Assembly: GCA_928722015.1 (NCBI GenBank)
Contig: CAKMWI010000004.1
Span: 1-64,000 of the forward strand
Direction: 5' to 3'
DNA from: Candidatus Gastranaerophilales bacterium
Lineage (GTDB): Bacteria > Cyanobacteriota > Vampirovibrionia > Gastranaerophilales > Gastranaerophilaceae
Length of the DNA stretch: 64,000 bases
Made by a program: the position numbers and the translations under genes
Notes under the pieces: model-generated
Database searches by the model: none
Told to the model about the DNA's origin: nothing
What the model saw: only the letters and a program-made list of their open reading frames with translations
Part shown: positions 17,415 through 26,651 of the stretch, piece by piece
How the letters are laid out: the number at the start of each line of letters is the position of its first letter
Numbering within the stretch: position 1 is the first letter of the stretch

Positions 17415-17726
17415 TGTTAATGCTTTAACTATTTTATAAATATCTTTAATTTTGTCCGGATTTGAATTTATCATTTCAAATGTTAATTTTTTTAAATCTT
17501 GTACAGGTTGTAGATGTTCGCAATTAAACAGTTCAACTGTTGGTATTTGGAATGTTTCTATTATTTTTTCTAAAGTAGTCATTGATGGAAAGCTGTTTCC
17601 TGTTTCAATTTTTCCAAGAGATCTTACTCCGATATTTAATTTTTCTGCCAGTTGTTCTTGAGTATAACCTTTGGCTTTTCTAAGTTCTTTTATTCGGGCT
17701 CCAAATTTTTGTTGAAAAGAAATCAT
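17409..17726 (-). CDS. XRE-family helix-turn-helix transcriptional regulator
   Basis: 105 aa. HTH_3 domain at about 9-65: ARIKELRKAKGYTQEQLAEK with recognition helix around NIGVRSLGKIETG. The C-terminal 40 residues are helical and probably dimerise. RBS AGGA lies 6 nt before the ATG. Divergent from the acyltransferase gene; the spacer holds two GGTAC-containing elements (around 17776 and 17806) that could be operator sites. Target unknown. Confidence 0.82.
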   Translation of the reverse strand: MISFQQKFGARIKELRKAKGYTQEQLAEKLNIGVRSLGKIETGNSFPSMTTLEKIIETFQIPTVELFNCEHLQPVQDLKKLTFEMINSNPDKIKDIYKIVKALTS

Positions 17727-17792
17727 ATATTATCCTATTTTTACATATTATATTTATTATTTTATAGATAAAAAAGGTACCCATGGTGCTAA

Positions 17793-17820
17793 TTGACTTT
17801 AAAATAGGTACTAATATATC
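17793..17820 (+). promoter_or_regulatory. Promoter of the acyltransferase gene
   Basis: TTGACT (17793-17798), 16 bp, TATATC (17815-17820). Two GGTAC elements flank or lie inside it, so the divergent XRE regulator may act here. Confidence 0.4.
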
Positions 17821-17885
17821 ATGTTTAGGAATTGATAATTCAGATTATAAAAAAAATATGTACTTATATAGCAGGAATATGAATT

Positions 17886-19022
17886 GTGTGTACTGAAAAT
17901 ATAACTAAAGAACGTTTTAAAAATGTAGATTTTTTAAGATTTTTATTTGCAGTTGGAATATTATTATATCATTTTGGCTCGTCGCCAGGAAGTTTTGGAA
18001 TATTATTAAAAGATTATAATTCTGTATTTGCAAATATATTTAATCTTTTTAGAAGAGGCTCTGTTTTTGTAGATTTTTTCTTTATAATTGCTGGATTTTT
18101 TCTGTTTAAAAATATGAAAAAAGAAGAAACTTTCCAAAAATTTATTGTTAAAAAGTTTATAAGACTTTTACCTGTAATATACTTATATATTGTTCTGTTT
18201 GCAATTAGTAGTCTTATCTTTACTTCTATAAAATTTAATTTGGTGAACAATATTCCTGCATTATTATTGCTGGATTCTATAGGGTTTACATATAAAAGTA
18301 CTTCTTGTATACCTCATGCATGGTTTGTTGATGCATTATTTTGGACATCATTGTTTTATTTTTCTTTAAATAAAATTTTTGATAGAAAATATGTGAGCTT
18401 ATTTATATGGTTGTTAATCATATTTGGATTAGCTTTTATGATTAATTTTAATGCTCCAAATTTCATTGGAAATTGGAGAACTTCGTTTGTGGTTATAAAC
18501 CATGGAATTGTAAGGGCATTGACAGGTTTGGGAATTGGATATTTTATATTTCAACTGAATATAAATACAACTGTTAGTAAAACTATTGTTAATAGGGTTA
18601 TTTTTACTATACTTGAGATATATTCTCTCAGTTATATAATTAATTATACTTGTATTTCTGCTAAGCCGCAGTATAATATACAATTAAATTTTATAATTCT
18701 TTTTTCTGTATTATTGTATTCTTTTATAAAAAAACTAGGATTTATTGCTATTATATTGGAAAATAATATATCAAGCCTGTTAGGACAATATTCATACTCA
18801 ATATATATTATGCATCTTTTTATCCGTGAGCTTATTAATTCGGAATTTATTATGCCACGAAGGATATTTGTTCTTTCTCATCCAATATTAATATTTATAA
18901 TTGGAATAATTGTATCGATTTTATTTGGAATTATTATCTATCACTTTTTTGAAAAGCCGGTTACAAACTATCTCAAAAAGAAATTTCTGACTCCAACACG
19001 ATTTAACTGTATACAAAAATAA
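17886..19022 (+). CDS. Acyltransferase 3 family integral membrane protein
   Basis: 378-aa polytopic protein with about ten hydrophobic segments, of the OafA/acyltransferase-3 type. Motifs: N-terminal RFKNVDFLRFLFAVGILLYH with the catalytic Arg/His region, HAWFVDALFW, and a C-terminal YSIYIMHLFI. Such proteins acylate sugars of surface polysaccharides or lipids. GTG start at 17886 with AGGA about 9 nt upstream. Single gene; no polysaccharide cluster is nearby, so the substrate is open. Confidence 0.8.
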   Translation: MCTENITKERFKNVDFLRFLFAVGILLYHFGSSPGSFGILLKDYNSVFANIFNLFRRGSVFVDFFFIIAGFFLFKNMKKEETFQKFIVKKFIRLLPVIYLYIVLFAISSLIFTSIKFNLVNNIPALLLLDSIGFTYKSTSCIPHAWFVDALFWTSLFYFSLNKIFDRKYVSLFIWLLIIFGLAFMINFNAPNFIGNWRTSFVVINHGIVRALTGLGIGYFIFQLNINTTVSKTIVNRVIFTILEIYSLSYIINYTCISAKPQYNIQLNFIILFSVLLYSFIKKLGFIAIILENNISSLLGQYSYSIYIMHLFIRELINSEFIMPRRIFVLSHPILIFIIGIIVSILFGIIIYHFFEKPVTNYLKKKFLTPTRFNCIQK

Positions 19023-19070
19023 AAGATTTATGCTATAATGAACCTATATGTTTTAAGAGGAGATTTATTT

Positions 19071-19544
19071 ATGCACACAGAAGAAAGAACTTTTATTGCA
19101 GTAAAGCCTGATGGGGTTCAAAGAGGAATAGTAGGAGACATTATTAAACGCTTTGAAACTAAAGGATATAAGATTGTGGCATTAAAAATGCTTCAAGTTT
19201 CTAATGAACAGGCTGAAGCGCACTATGCAGAGCACAAGGGTAAACCTTTTTATCCGGCTTTAATAAAATATATTCAAAGTGGTCCAATTGTTGCGATGGT
19301 ACTGCAAGGATATAATGTTGTTGCAGGTGCAAGGCATTTGATGGGTGCAACTGATCCTGATTCTGCTGAAGCAGGTACAATTAGAGCAGATTTTGCTCAG
19401 GTAAAAGAATATAATGTTGTTCATGGTTCTGATTCTGTGGAAAGCGCCGAACGAGAAATAAAAATTTATTTTAATGATGATGAATTATGCAATAATGGAA
19501 AATCAATGTCAGAATTGGTTGTTGAGCATTTGGATAAGGCTTAA
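19071..19544 (+). CDS. ndk: Nucleoside-diphosphate kinase
   Basis: Balances (d)NTP pools by phosphate transfer through a phospho-histidine. Start at 19071 with GAGGAG just upstream; the frame extends to 19038, but those codons lie in the leader. 157 aa. Seen: TFIAVKPDGVQRG, the substrate loop, and catalytic His118 in VVHGSDS. Slightly longer than the usual 140-150 aa because of a short C-terminal tail. TATAAT at 19034-19039 gives a leader of about 25 nt. A strong terminator follows. Confidence 0.96.
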   Translation: MHTEERTFIAVKPDGVQRGIVGDIIKRFETKGYKIVALKMLQVSNEQAEAHYAEHKGKPFYPALIKYIQSGPIVAMVLQGYNVVAGARHLMGATDPDSAEAGTIRADFAQVKEYNVVHGSDSVESAEREIKIYFNDDELCNNGKSMSELVVEHLDKA

Positions 19545-19558
19545 GAAATAAACACTTT

Positions 19559-19593
19559 AAAAGAACCTGCTGAATAGGCAGGTTCTTTTTTAT
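19559..19593 (+). terminator. Terminator of ndk
   Basis: 12-bp stem AAAAGAACCTGC (19559-19570) / GCAGGTTCTTTT (19578-19589) followed by T residues. The tgt -10 box begins 3 bases later. Confidence 0.9.
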
Positions 19594-19595
19594 GT

Positions 19596-19601
19596 TATAA
19601 T
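19596..19601 (+). promoter_or_regulatory. -10 box of tgt, leaderless type
   Basis: TATAAT with 6 nt to the tgt ATG at 19608 and no Shine-Dalgarno. The -35 region would lie inside the ndk terminator and is poor. Confidence 0.5.
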
Positions 19602-19607
19602 TAAACT

Positions 19608-20729
19608 ATGAATGAAAAAGATTTTTTTAACTATGAATTAATCCATGAGGATGCCAAAACAGGAGCTCGGGCAGGTATTCTTACTACTCCGCATGGAAAG
19701 ATTGAAACACCTATTTTTATGCCGGTTGGAACAAATTCTGCAGTTAAATCTTTAACTTGTGATCAAATTAAGGATACAGGTGCGCAGATAATCCTTGCAA
19801 ATTCTTATCATTTGTATTTAAGAGCTGGAACCAAAAGAATTCGGAATTTTGGAGGTATTCACGGTTGGATGAATTGGGATAAGCCTGTATTGACTGATTC
19901 TGGAGGTTTTCAGGTGTTTTCACTTTCTCATTTGAGGAAGATAACTGAAGATGGTGTTGAATTTCGAGATCCTAAAGATGGAACAAAACATTTTATATCG
20001 CCGGAAGTTTCTATGGAGATTCAGCAGGATATAGGGGCTGATATAATGATGGCATTTGATGAATGTGCTCCTTATCCTTGTGATTATGAAACAGCCAAAG
20101 CTGCTATGGAAAGAACTCATCGCTGGCTTGATAGATGTTTTAAAGCTAAAACAAATCCTAAACAAGCTCTATTTCCTATTGTTCAAGGTGCGTTTTTTGA
20201 TGATTTGAGAAGAGAGAGCGCAAAGGTTATTTCGACATTTGACGCTGTTGGATATGCAATAGGTGGTGTGAGTGTAGGGGAACCTACTGATATCAAAAAT
20301 TATTTTACTCAGTTGACTGCTCCATTATTGCCTAAATATAAACCTCGTTATTTGATGGGGGTTGGTACTCCTGAGGATTTATTAAATGGTATAAAATACG
20401 GGGTTGATATGTTTGATTGTGTTTTGCCTACAAGAAATGCAAGGCATGGTTCATTTTTTACCTGGGATGGCAAAGCTAATATTAAAAATGAAAAATTTAA
20501 GGATGATCATCTTCCGCTTGTTGAGGGATGTGATTGTTATGCGTGTAAAAATCATTCAAGAGCGTATATACGACATCTATGGAAATGTCAAGAGTCTACA
20601 GCTTCAACCCTTTTGTCCATTCATAATATTAAGTTTTTAATTGACTTTGCAAAAAAATGCAGGCAGGCTATTTTAGAAGATTGTTATGCTGATTTTTATG
20701 CGCAACATTATCATAGATTGATAAAGTAA
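19608..20729 (+). CDS. tgt: Queuine/preQ1 tRNA-ribosyltransferase
   Basis: Exchanges guanine-34 for preQ1 in tRNAs with GUN anticodons, the entry step of queuosine. 373 aa, usual length. Seen: GTNSAVKSLT, the base-binding TDSGGFQ (Asp97), GGVSVGE, MFDCVLPTRNARHG with the nucleophilic Asp, and the zinc site CDCYACKNHSRAYIRHL. Translation probably starts on a leaderless mRNA. No queuosine biosynthesis gene is next to it, so precursor supply or salvage is not visible here. Confidence 0.96.
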   Translation: MNEKDFFNYELIHEDAKTGARAGILTTPHGKIETPIFMPVGTNSAVKSLTCDQIKDTGAQIILANSYHLYLRAGTKRIRNFGGIHGWMNWDKPVLTDSGGFQVFSLSHLRKITEDGVEFRDPKDGTKHFISPEVSMEIQQDIGADIMMAFDECAPYPCDYETAKAAMERTHRWLDRCFKAKTNPKQALFPIVQGAFFDDLRRESAKVISTFDAVGYAIGGVSVGEPTDIKNYFTQLTAPLLPKYKPRYLMGVGTPEDLLNGIKYGVDMFDCVLPTRNARHGSFFTWDGKANIKNEKFKDDHLPLVEGCDCYACKNHSRAYIRHLWKCQESTASTLLSIHNIKFLIDFAKKCRQAILEDCYADFYAQHYHRLIK

Positions 20730-20759
20730 TAAATAATTTTTGATTTTATAATGTTAATA

Positions 20760-20800
20760 AATAATGCAAAAATGTAAGTGCACTACATTTTTGCATTATT
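20760..20800 (+). terminator. Bidirectional terminator between tgt and a convergent gene
   Basis: 17-bp perfect stem (20760-20776 / 20784-20800) with A/T-rich ends, followed by T residues on the plus strand. Confidence 0.85.
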
Positions 20801-20816
20801 TTCTTTAGCTTTTGTT

Positions 20817-21311
20817 CTAAACGTCTCTGTGTCCAACTTTTAATTTATGATCAATAACGGCTGTTTTCTGATTTGAATCAAGTTTCCCTTTGATAAGATG
20901 GTATGCAAGTACAACTGCTGTAGCTGTTCCTGCAATAGTCTTTCCTGATTTGCTGATATTGTCGAACGGATGACGTAAGGTTTGCCATAATGAAGGACCT
21001 TCTTTACTAAAGGCTTTTGGTAGAGATTTGAACAACCATGAGCCGGTTAAAAATGAAATACCAGTCAATGCTCCATAGAAAATTCCTTTTAATGCTGCAT
21101 TTGCCATTTGATTAGCTACTGTAAAAAATTTCCAAAAACTTGCAGTACTTTCTTTAAAACTTTTTTCTTTTTTTGAATTTTGTACTGAGTACTCATCATA
21201 AATTTGTTTTTTTGTTTCCGCTTCAGAAATTGTAGCTGCCATCGGTTCTGTTGAAAATTGACTATCAGATGCTTTGAAATTAATAGATGGATTGAATCCT
21301 ACTTTCATCAT
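20817..21311 (-). CDS. Lineage-type hypothetical protein with SINFKA N-terminus
   Basis: Start at the ATG at 21311, 8 nt after AAGGAG; a GTG nine bases earlier is too close to that site. 164 aa. The N-terminus MMKVGFNPSINFKASDSQFS has the short Phe-containing motif found in other small proteins here. Residues about 70-105 (ANAALKGIFYGALTGISFLTGSWLF) and about 130-145 (GTATAVVLAYHLI) are hydrophobic and glycine-rich, suggesting membrane association. Function unknown. Sits between convergent tgt and mutS. Confidence 0.55.
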   Translation of the reverse strand: MMKVGFNPSINFKASDSQFSTEPMAATISEAETKKQIYDEYSVQNSKKEKSFKESTASFWKFFTVANQMANAALKGIFYGALTGISFLTGSWLFKSLPKAFSKEGPSLWQTLRHPFDNISKSGKTIAGTATAVVLAYHLIKGKLDSNQKTAVIDHKLKVGHRDV

Positions 21312-21379
21312 AAAACACACTCCTTGTTGTTTTTATGAAAACACTAACACTAAATATTTTGCTAGAACTGCATAAAACT

Positions 21380-23965
21380 TTACATTCCGAACAATGATAA
21401 TTGTGGAACTCCATCTTCATTATTTACTATTTTCTTTCGAGATGCAAGGTTATTTGAAAAATCTTTTTGCATTCTCAACATTAATTCTTCTGACCTTTTT
21501 ACCACAGTTGCCGGAAGGCCTGCCATTTTAGCTACTTGAATACCATAACTTTTACTTGCACCGCCTTGTACTATTTTTCTTAAAAATTCAATCTCACCAT
21601 TATTTTCTGCGATTGTTATCCTGTAGTTTTTTATCTGTGGATATGTTTTTGTCATTACATTGAGTTCATGGTAGTGAGTTGCAAAGATACATCTTGCTCC
21701 AATTTTTGTTGCAATATATTCAGCTACAGACCAAGCTATAGCAACCCCATCATAAGTACTTGTTCCTCTTCCTATTTCATCGAGCAGAATGAAGCTTCTA
21801 TCTGTTGCTGTATTTAAAATAAAGGAAGTTTCAATCATTTCAACCATAAATGTAGATTGTCCGAGCGTTAAATCATCACTTGCGCCAACTCTTGTAAAAA
21901 CTTTATCTACAACCCCAAGTTTTACGTAATCTGCAGGAACCCAAGACCCAATTTGCGCTAAAATAACAATCAATGCATTTTGGCGCATATAAGTTGATTT
22001 ACCAGCCATATTTGGGCCGGTTAAAATCATAAATTGTGTAGAATCTGCTGAATTTGAATTTGATTTTAATTCCAGATTATTTGATACATATTCTCCCAAA
22101 GGTAGAATTTTTTCCAGAACTGCATGTCTGCCATTTTTGACAAGAAAATCATCAGAATTATCGATTATTGGTTTACAGTAATTATTTTCAACTGCAACCT
22201 CAGCTAAAGAGGTTATTACGTCTGCTATTGCAATGCATTCTGCAATTTCTCTTATTTTAGATACAAATTCTTTAGAATATTCTCTAAAATCAGTGAACAG
22301 TTTATATTCAAGTTCTGTTGATTTAAATTTTGCAGATAAAACATCATCTTCATGTTTTTTTAATTCATCTGTTATAAAACGTTCTGCTCCGGTTAGAGTT
22401 TGTTTTCTTACATAACTTTGCGGAACCATATTTAAATTTGAGTTTGTAACCTCTATAAAATATCCGAAAACTTTATTGTAGCCTATCTTAAGGTTTTTGA
22501 TTCCGGTACGTTCTTTTTCTTCTTCTTCAAAATTTTTAAGCCATTCTTCGCCGCCTGTGAGTAAATCTCTAAAGTAATCAAGTTCTCCGCTTACACGTTC
22601 TTTAATTATGCCTCCTTCTTTTAAAAGTACAGGAGGGTTATCTACTATTGTATTTTCAATCAATTGTGTATAGTCAGAAATTTCATCTCTGTATGTTCGT
22701 ATTGATGAGAACATATCATTTTCGAGTTCTTCTGTACAATCTAATATTTGCGGAAGCATAGAAAGTGATAATTTTAAGCTGACAAAATCTTTAGGACTTG
22801 CAGAACCATTACTCATACGTGTTGCTAATCTTTGAATATCATATATTTTTTCTAATGCTTCTGAAAGATTATATCTAATAGCACTATTCTCAACAAGTTC
22901 GGTTACTGCATTTTGTCGGTTTATAATGTCTTCAACTCGTTTTAGTGGTTGGCAAATCCAGCTTCTTAAAAGTCGAGCTCCCATATTTGTTTTTGTTTTA
23001 TCAATTGCCCATAATAAAGAACCATATTTATTTTTTTCTCTTAATGTTTCTACAAGTTCTAAATTTTTTCTTGTTGAAGCATCTAAAATCATGTATTCTG
23101 AAAGTTCGTAAGCTTCAATTCTGTCGAATTTTGGCATATTCCCTTTTAATGTCTCCCATACATAAGCAACTAGTGCTCCGGAAGCCCTAAATCCCAATTT
23201 ATATTTTGTATATCCAAAACTTTCTAAGCTTTGTGTTTTGAACACCTGTTTTAAATTATTTTCAGCAAATGCAGGTTCGAAAACCGAAGGTGGAATTTTT
23301 GAACAGTTATATTTTTTTGTTATTTCATCCGGAAGATTTATAACTTCATCAGGAACAATCTGAAATGGTTTAATATCTTGTTTTTGACTAGGGGCAACTA
23401 TTTCAGCAGGATTTAATCTTGCAAGTTCTGCCAGAATAAGATTTAACGGTGCTTGTGTTACTTTAAATTCTCCTGTTGAAATATCAGTGTATGAAAATCC
23501 ATATAAATCACTTTTTTCATCTTGATAAATAGCGCAGATATAGTTATTAGAATTTTGATTTAATAAGTTACTTTCAGTTAGAGTTCCTGCTGTTATAACC
23601 CTTGTAACTCCGCGTTTAACAAGTCCTTTAGCAAATTTAGGGTCTTCAAGTTGATCGCATATTGCGACTTTGAAATTTTTCTGAACCAGTTTTTCTAAAT
23701 ATGCATCAGCGGCTTTTGCTGGAATTCCTGCAAGTGGAATTCTACCAAGTTTTGGGCCTGCATCACGTCCGGTGAGGGTTAATTCAAGCTCTTTTGACAT
23801 TATAAGAGCATCTTCAAAAAATGTTTCATAAAAGTCGCCCAGTCTGTACCATAAAAGAATTCCAGGGTTCTCCTGTTTTATTTGCAAATATTGTTGCATT
23901 ACAGGTGTAGTGTCTTCTAATTTAACTTCCCAACTGTTTATGTGATTGATTTCAGACTTGCTCAT
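21380..23965 (-). CDS. mutS: DNA mismatch repair protein MutS
   Basis: Recognises mismatches and small loops and starts methyl- or nick-directed repair with MutL. About 861 aa. The start is placed at the ATG of MSKSEINH; the frame reaches a TTG at 23989, but the conserved region begins with TTPVMQQYLQIKQ. Mismatch-reading FYE motif in GDFYETF; clamp and lever domains; ATPase Walker A GPNMAGKST and Walker B LLDEIGRGTSTYDG, followed by FATHYHEL. No clear RBS; TATAAT directly abuts the ATG, so the true start may differ. Divergent from the gene at 24002. MutL is not in the window. Confidence 0.95.
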   Translation of the reverse strand: MSKSEINHINSWEVKLEDTTPVMQQYLQIKQENPGILLWYRLGDFYETFFEDALIMSKELELTLTGRDAGPKLGRIPLAGIPAKAADAYLEKLVQKNFKVAICDQLEDPKFAKGLVKRGVTRVITAGTLTESNLLNQNSNNYICAIYQDEKSDLYGFSYTDISTGEFKVTQAPLNLILAELARLNPAEIVAPSQKQDIKPFQIVPDEVINLPDEITKKYNCSKIPPSVFEPAFAENNLKQVFKTQSLESFGYTKYKLGFRASGALVAYVWETLKGNMPKFDRIEAYELSEYMILDASTRKNLELVETLREKNKYGSLLWAIDKTKTNMGARLLRSWICQPLKRVEDIINRQNAVTELVENSAIRYNLSEALEKIYDIQRLATRMSNGSASPKDFVSLKLSLSMLPQILDCTEELENDMFSSIRTYRDEISDYTQLIENTIVDNPPVLLKEGGIIKERVSGELDYFRDLLTGGEEWLKNFEEEEKERTGIKNLKIGYNKVFGYFIEVTNSNLNMVPQSYVRKQTLTGAERFITDELKKHEDDVLSAKFKSTELEYKLFTDFREYSKEFVSKIREIAECIAIADVITSLAEVAVENNYCKPIIDNSDDFLVKNGRHAVLEKILPLGEYVSNNLELKSNSNSADSTQFMILTGPNMAGKSTYMRQNALIVILAQIGSWVPADYVKLGVVDKVFTRVGASDDLTLGQSTFMVEMIETSFILNTATDRSFILLDEIGRGTSTYDGVAIAWSVAEYIATKIGARCIFATHYHELNVMTKTYPQIKNYRITIAENNGEIEFLRKIVQGGASKSYGIQVAKMAGLPATVVKRSEELMLRMQKDFSNNLASRKKIVNNEDGVPQLSLFGM

Positions 23966-24001
23966 ATTATAATATTCATATAAAAACAAGAGGATTTCAA
24001 C

Positions 24002-24601
24002 ATGGGTTGTTTAAAAAACGTAACAAGGTCAATTTTTCTAACAGTATTTATTGTGGGTTTTGTTACATTTGGAGGAAAAGATTGGATTAAATACCAGTTT
24101 AATAATTATATTAACCCTAGTAAAGATGTGGTACTTGAGCGAGCTCAAAAGGTTGGTGATTTTTCTAAGATTAATAGAGAGTTTGAAATAGAAAAAGCCG
24201 CTGGTGTTTTAGGTTATAATGCCGTACTTGCAGAGCATAAGGCTTCCGGGCAAAAAATGGTTGTTGTTGATTCGGGTAAAAAAGTTATATTGACTCAGGA
24301 TGATATAAAATCTCCTGATGTGGAAGATAAAATAAAATCAGCCATTAGTAAAATTAAATATCAATCAGCTGCAGTCGACGAGTTCCATGTAACAGAAAAG
24401 GGTACGATGAAATCTTATGGGCAAGATATCCCTTATGTAAGATTTACCGCCAAAATGAAAAAACTTCCTATTGGTGAGATTTCTGGGATTATCTCAGTTG
24501 TTAAGGACGAAAACGGTAATGATAAAATTTTAGTTTCTGCAAATGAGAAAGATAAATATTCACAACTAATTTCAAATGAATTTTTCAAAGCGGTTAAATA
24601 A
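24002..24601 (+). CDS. Membrane-anchored hypothetical protein
   Basis: 199 aa with an N-terminal hydrophobic segment (residues about 9-25, SIFLTVFIVGFVTFGG), which may be an uncleaved anchor or signal peptide; the rest is a soluble alpha/beta region facing the envelope. RBS AAGAGGA precedes the ATG. Conserved-looking segments (VLGYNAVLAEHKASGQKMVV, YVRFTAKMKKLPIGEISGII) match no domain I recognise. Divergent from mutS, with its own hairpin about 65 bp after the stop. Confidence 0.55.
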   Translation: MGCLKNVTRSIFLTVFIVGFVTFGGKDWIKYQFNNYINPSKDVVLERAQKVGDFSKINREFEIEKAAGVLGYNAVLAEHKASGQKMVVVDSGKKVILTQDDIKSPDVEDKIKSAISKIKYQSAAVDEFHVTEKGTMKSYGQDIPYVRFTAKMKKLPIGEISGIISVVKDENGNDKILVSANEKDKYSQLISNEFFKAVK

Positions 24602-24665
24602 AGGGCAAATTTAGCCGATTATTTAGTCATTATAATGGCTAGAGTATAAACCGGATTATTTTTAT

Positions 24666-24687
24666 AAAAATCAATCTGTTGATTTTT
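24666..24687 (+). terminator. Probable terminator hairpin
   Basis: 9-bp stem AAAAATCAA/TTGATTTTT with TCTG loop and T-rich arm, between the 199-aa gene and the flagellar-type operon. Confidence 0.55.
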
Positions 24688-24782
24688 GTGAAAATTCTTT
24701 CAAAACGTGATGACTTTTGGAAAATATCAATTAAAAGATTGATGTATTATTTCTAATTATACTTTATTGTAAATGTGGGAAT

Positions 24783-26021
24783 ATGTGTAATGTTTCCGGG
24801 GATAAGTCAGGGATAGTTGTTATGGAAGATAAACTCCAAAATTCAATATCAACAAATCAGCTGTATAGGCAATACAACTGGTATAGAAGTACGTTTCCGG
24901 AAATTGTTCAAAGTTCGTGTGATGAATTTTTTGATAAAAATTTTGAATTGAAGTTTATAGGTCTGAGTAAAAATATTAATTGTCTATTAGATAATGAGTC
25001 TTGTTTTGTTACAAAAATTGGGATAGATAAAGATTATGATATGTTTTTTAGACTTACTGACAAGGCTATAGAGATTATATTAAACAAAATACTTGGAAAA
25101 TCAAAGAACAAGTTTAATATAAATAAAATCTCTGAGCTTGAGGCTAAAGTTATAACAGCATTTAATAGTTTTATGTTTGATGCAATAAAACAGCAACTCA
25201 GTGAGCCTAATCCTACAGAATTAAAACGAACAAATTTTGATGTTATACATCTTACTTTTTTGCTAAAGGATACGGATGAGTATGTTAAAACTACGGGGAA
25301 AATTATAATAACCCTTCCTCAGGCTCTTTTAACACCGCAAGATGTTAGTTCTACAGGAGAAAAATTTGCAAATGACAGCTTTCCGCAAAGTGAAACTGTT
25401 GGAAAGATAATTGTGGGAAAAACAAAATTTTCACTATATGATTTAAAAAATCTTGAACAAGATGATGTAGTTGTTTTTGAAAACAGTAATATAGAAAAAT
25501 TGGTATTATCTATTCAAGATGAGGAGATGGAAATTAATATAAACCCTAATATGGATTTACTTATACCTGAAATAAATGACGGAGGAGATGATATGAGTGA
25601 AGCTCATAAAAATATATGGGACAGTATTGAAGTTGATATGTATGCCGAATTTGATGCTGTTAAGATAAAGCTCGGAGAGCTGAAGGATATTGAAGAAGGG
25701 CTTGTTGTGGATTTGACTTCATTATATGACAACAAAGTTACTTTGAAAGTTGAGGGAAAACCTATTGCCAGTGGTTCTTTAGTAATAATCAATGACCGAT
25801 ACGGGGTAAAAGTTGATAATGTTATTGCACAAACTGGCGGAGTTTCATCTTCGGGACAGACTTTTGAAAATTCAGAGGAAGATTATTCACAGAATCAAAA
25901 TCCGGAAGATGAATATGAAAATTCGGGTTCAGAAGAACAGGAAGAAGATTCTTTACCTCAAGGTGAGGAGGATGAGGAATTTGATTATAGTGATTTTGAA
26001 CTTGAAGATGAAAATATTTAA
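24783..26021 (+). CDS. Flagellar switch / type III C-ring-like protein (FliM-FliN/SctQ type)
   Basis: 412 aa, first gene of a FliO-P-Q-R operon. Residues about 30-190 form a CheC/FliM-middle-like domain (poorly conserved); about 205-260 (GKIIVGKTKFSLYDLKNLEQDDVVVF) and about 285-350 (VDMYAEFDAVKIKLGELKDIEEGLVVDL...YGVKVDNVI) look like two SpoA (surface presentation of antigens) domains, the FliN-type C-ring fold. The tail from about 365 is very acidic (Glu/Asp/Ser/Gln). The two-SpoA layout is closer to type III SctQ or fused FliM/N than to single FliN. It would form the cytoplasmic ring below the export gate. RBS is weak (GTGGGA), so a downstream ATG (MEDKLQ) is possible. Confidence 0.72.
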   Translation: MCNVSGDKSGIVVMEDKLQNSISTNQLYRQYNWYRSTFPEIVQSSCDEFFDKNFELKFIGLSKNINCLLDNESCFVTKIGIDKDYDMFFRLTDKAIEIILNKILGKSKNKFNINKISELEAKVITAFNSFMFDAIKQQLSEPNPTELKRTNFDVIHLTFLLKDTDEYVKTTGKIIITLPQALLTPQDVSSTGEKFANDSFPQSETVGKIIVGKTKFSLYDLKNLEQDDVVVFENSNIEKLVLSIQDEEMEININPNMDLLIPEINDGGDDMSEAHKNIWDSIEVDMYAEFDAVKIKLGELKDIEEGLVVDLTSLYDNKVTLKVEGKPIASGSLVIINDRYGVKVDNVIAQTGGVSSSGQTFENSEEDYSQNQNPEDEYENSGSEEQEEDSLPQGEEDEEFDYSDFELEDENI

Positions 26022-26059
26022 TAAGTTTTTATTATTAAATAAAGGGAGATAAACAGACT

Positions 26060-26638
26060 ATGGGTGGTTATATAGCGAATTTTACAGTATATACAATGGC
26101 AATGTTAGGACTAATCTTTTTTGCCTTATTTGTGTATAAAAAATTTATGAACGGCGGATTGGGTGCCGGTTCTTCAAAATTTTTATGCGTTGAAGAGACA
26201 ATGAATATTAACCCGAGAAAATCACTCATGGTTGTTCGTGCAGGGAATGAAAAATTTTTAATAGCTTCAGATGTTGATAGAACAACTTTACTGTCAAAGT
26301 TGAATGATAGCAAATCTGTAGCTGATTTGGAAAAATATGAACATTTTCATAAAATCGAAAAAGAAAATTATTATGAAAAAATTATTCCTCAGCGAGAGAT
26401 GCCTCAAAATAGAATAGTTGATTCAAATATTGTGGATGATATAAAACCTAAAATTCATCTGGAGCCTATAACAGAAAAAAATCATACAGGTACTAATTTA
26501 CGCAGAGGGATGGATAGGCGTGAATCATACAAAAATCATCAGCATAAACAAAATGTTGTTTTGGATTTTGACAAGTTTGAATCAAAACAAAATTTGACTA
26601 CAATTCGTGAAATGGCGAAAAAAATTAATGAACTATAA
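26060..26638 (+). CDS. fliO: Flagellar biosynthesis protein FliO
   Basis: 192 aa. One N-terminal transmembrane segment (about 8-28, YTMAMLGLIFFALFVYKKFM) followed by the conserved FliO cytoplasmic domain: CVEETMNINPRKSLMVVRAGNEKFLIASD. The C-terminal 90 residues are low-complexity, basic and not conserved. FliO helps assembly of the FliP ring of the export gate. RBS AAAGGGAG precedes the ATG. Positioned as usual just before fliP. Confidence 0.85.
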   Translation: MGGYIANFTVYTMAMLGLIFFALFVYKKFMNGGLGAGSSKFLCVEETMNINPRKSLMVVRAGNEKFLIASDVDRTTLLSKLNDSKSVADLEKYEHFHKIEKENYYEKIIPQREMPQNRIVDSNIVDDIKPKIHLEPITEKNHTGTNLRRGMDRRESYKNHQHKQNVVLDFDKFESKQNLTTIREMAKKINEL

Positions 26639-26651
26639 GGACTAGAATTTT

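Noticed and set aside
22926..23190. Plus-strand open frames inside mutS
   Set aside because: Both are antisense to conserved MutS sequence and have no start signals.
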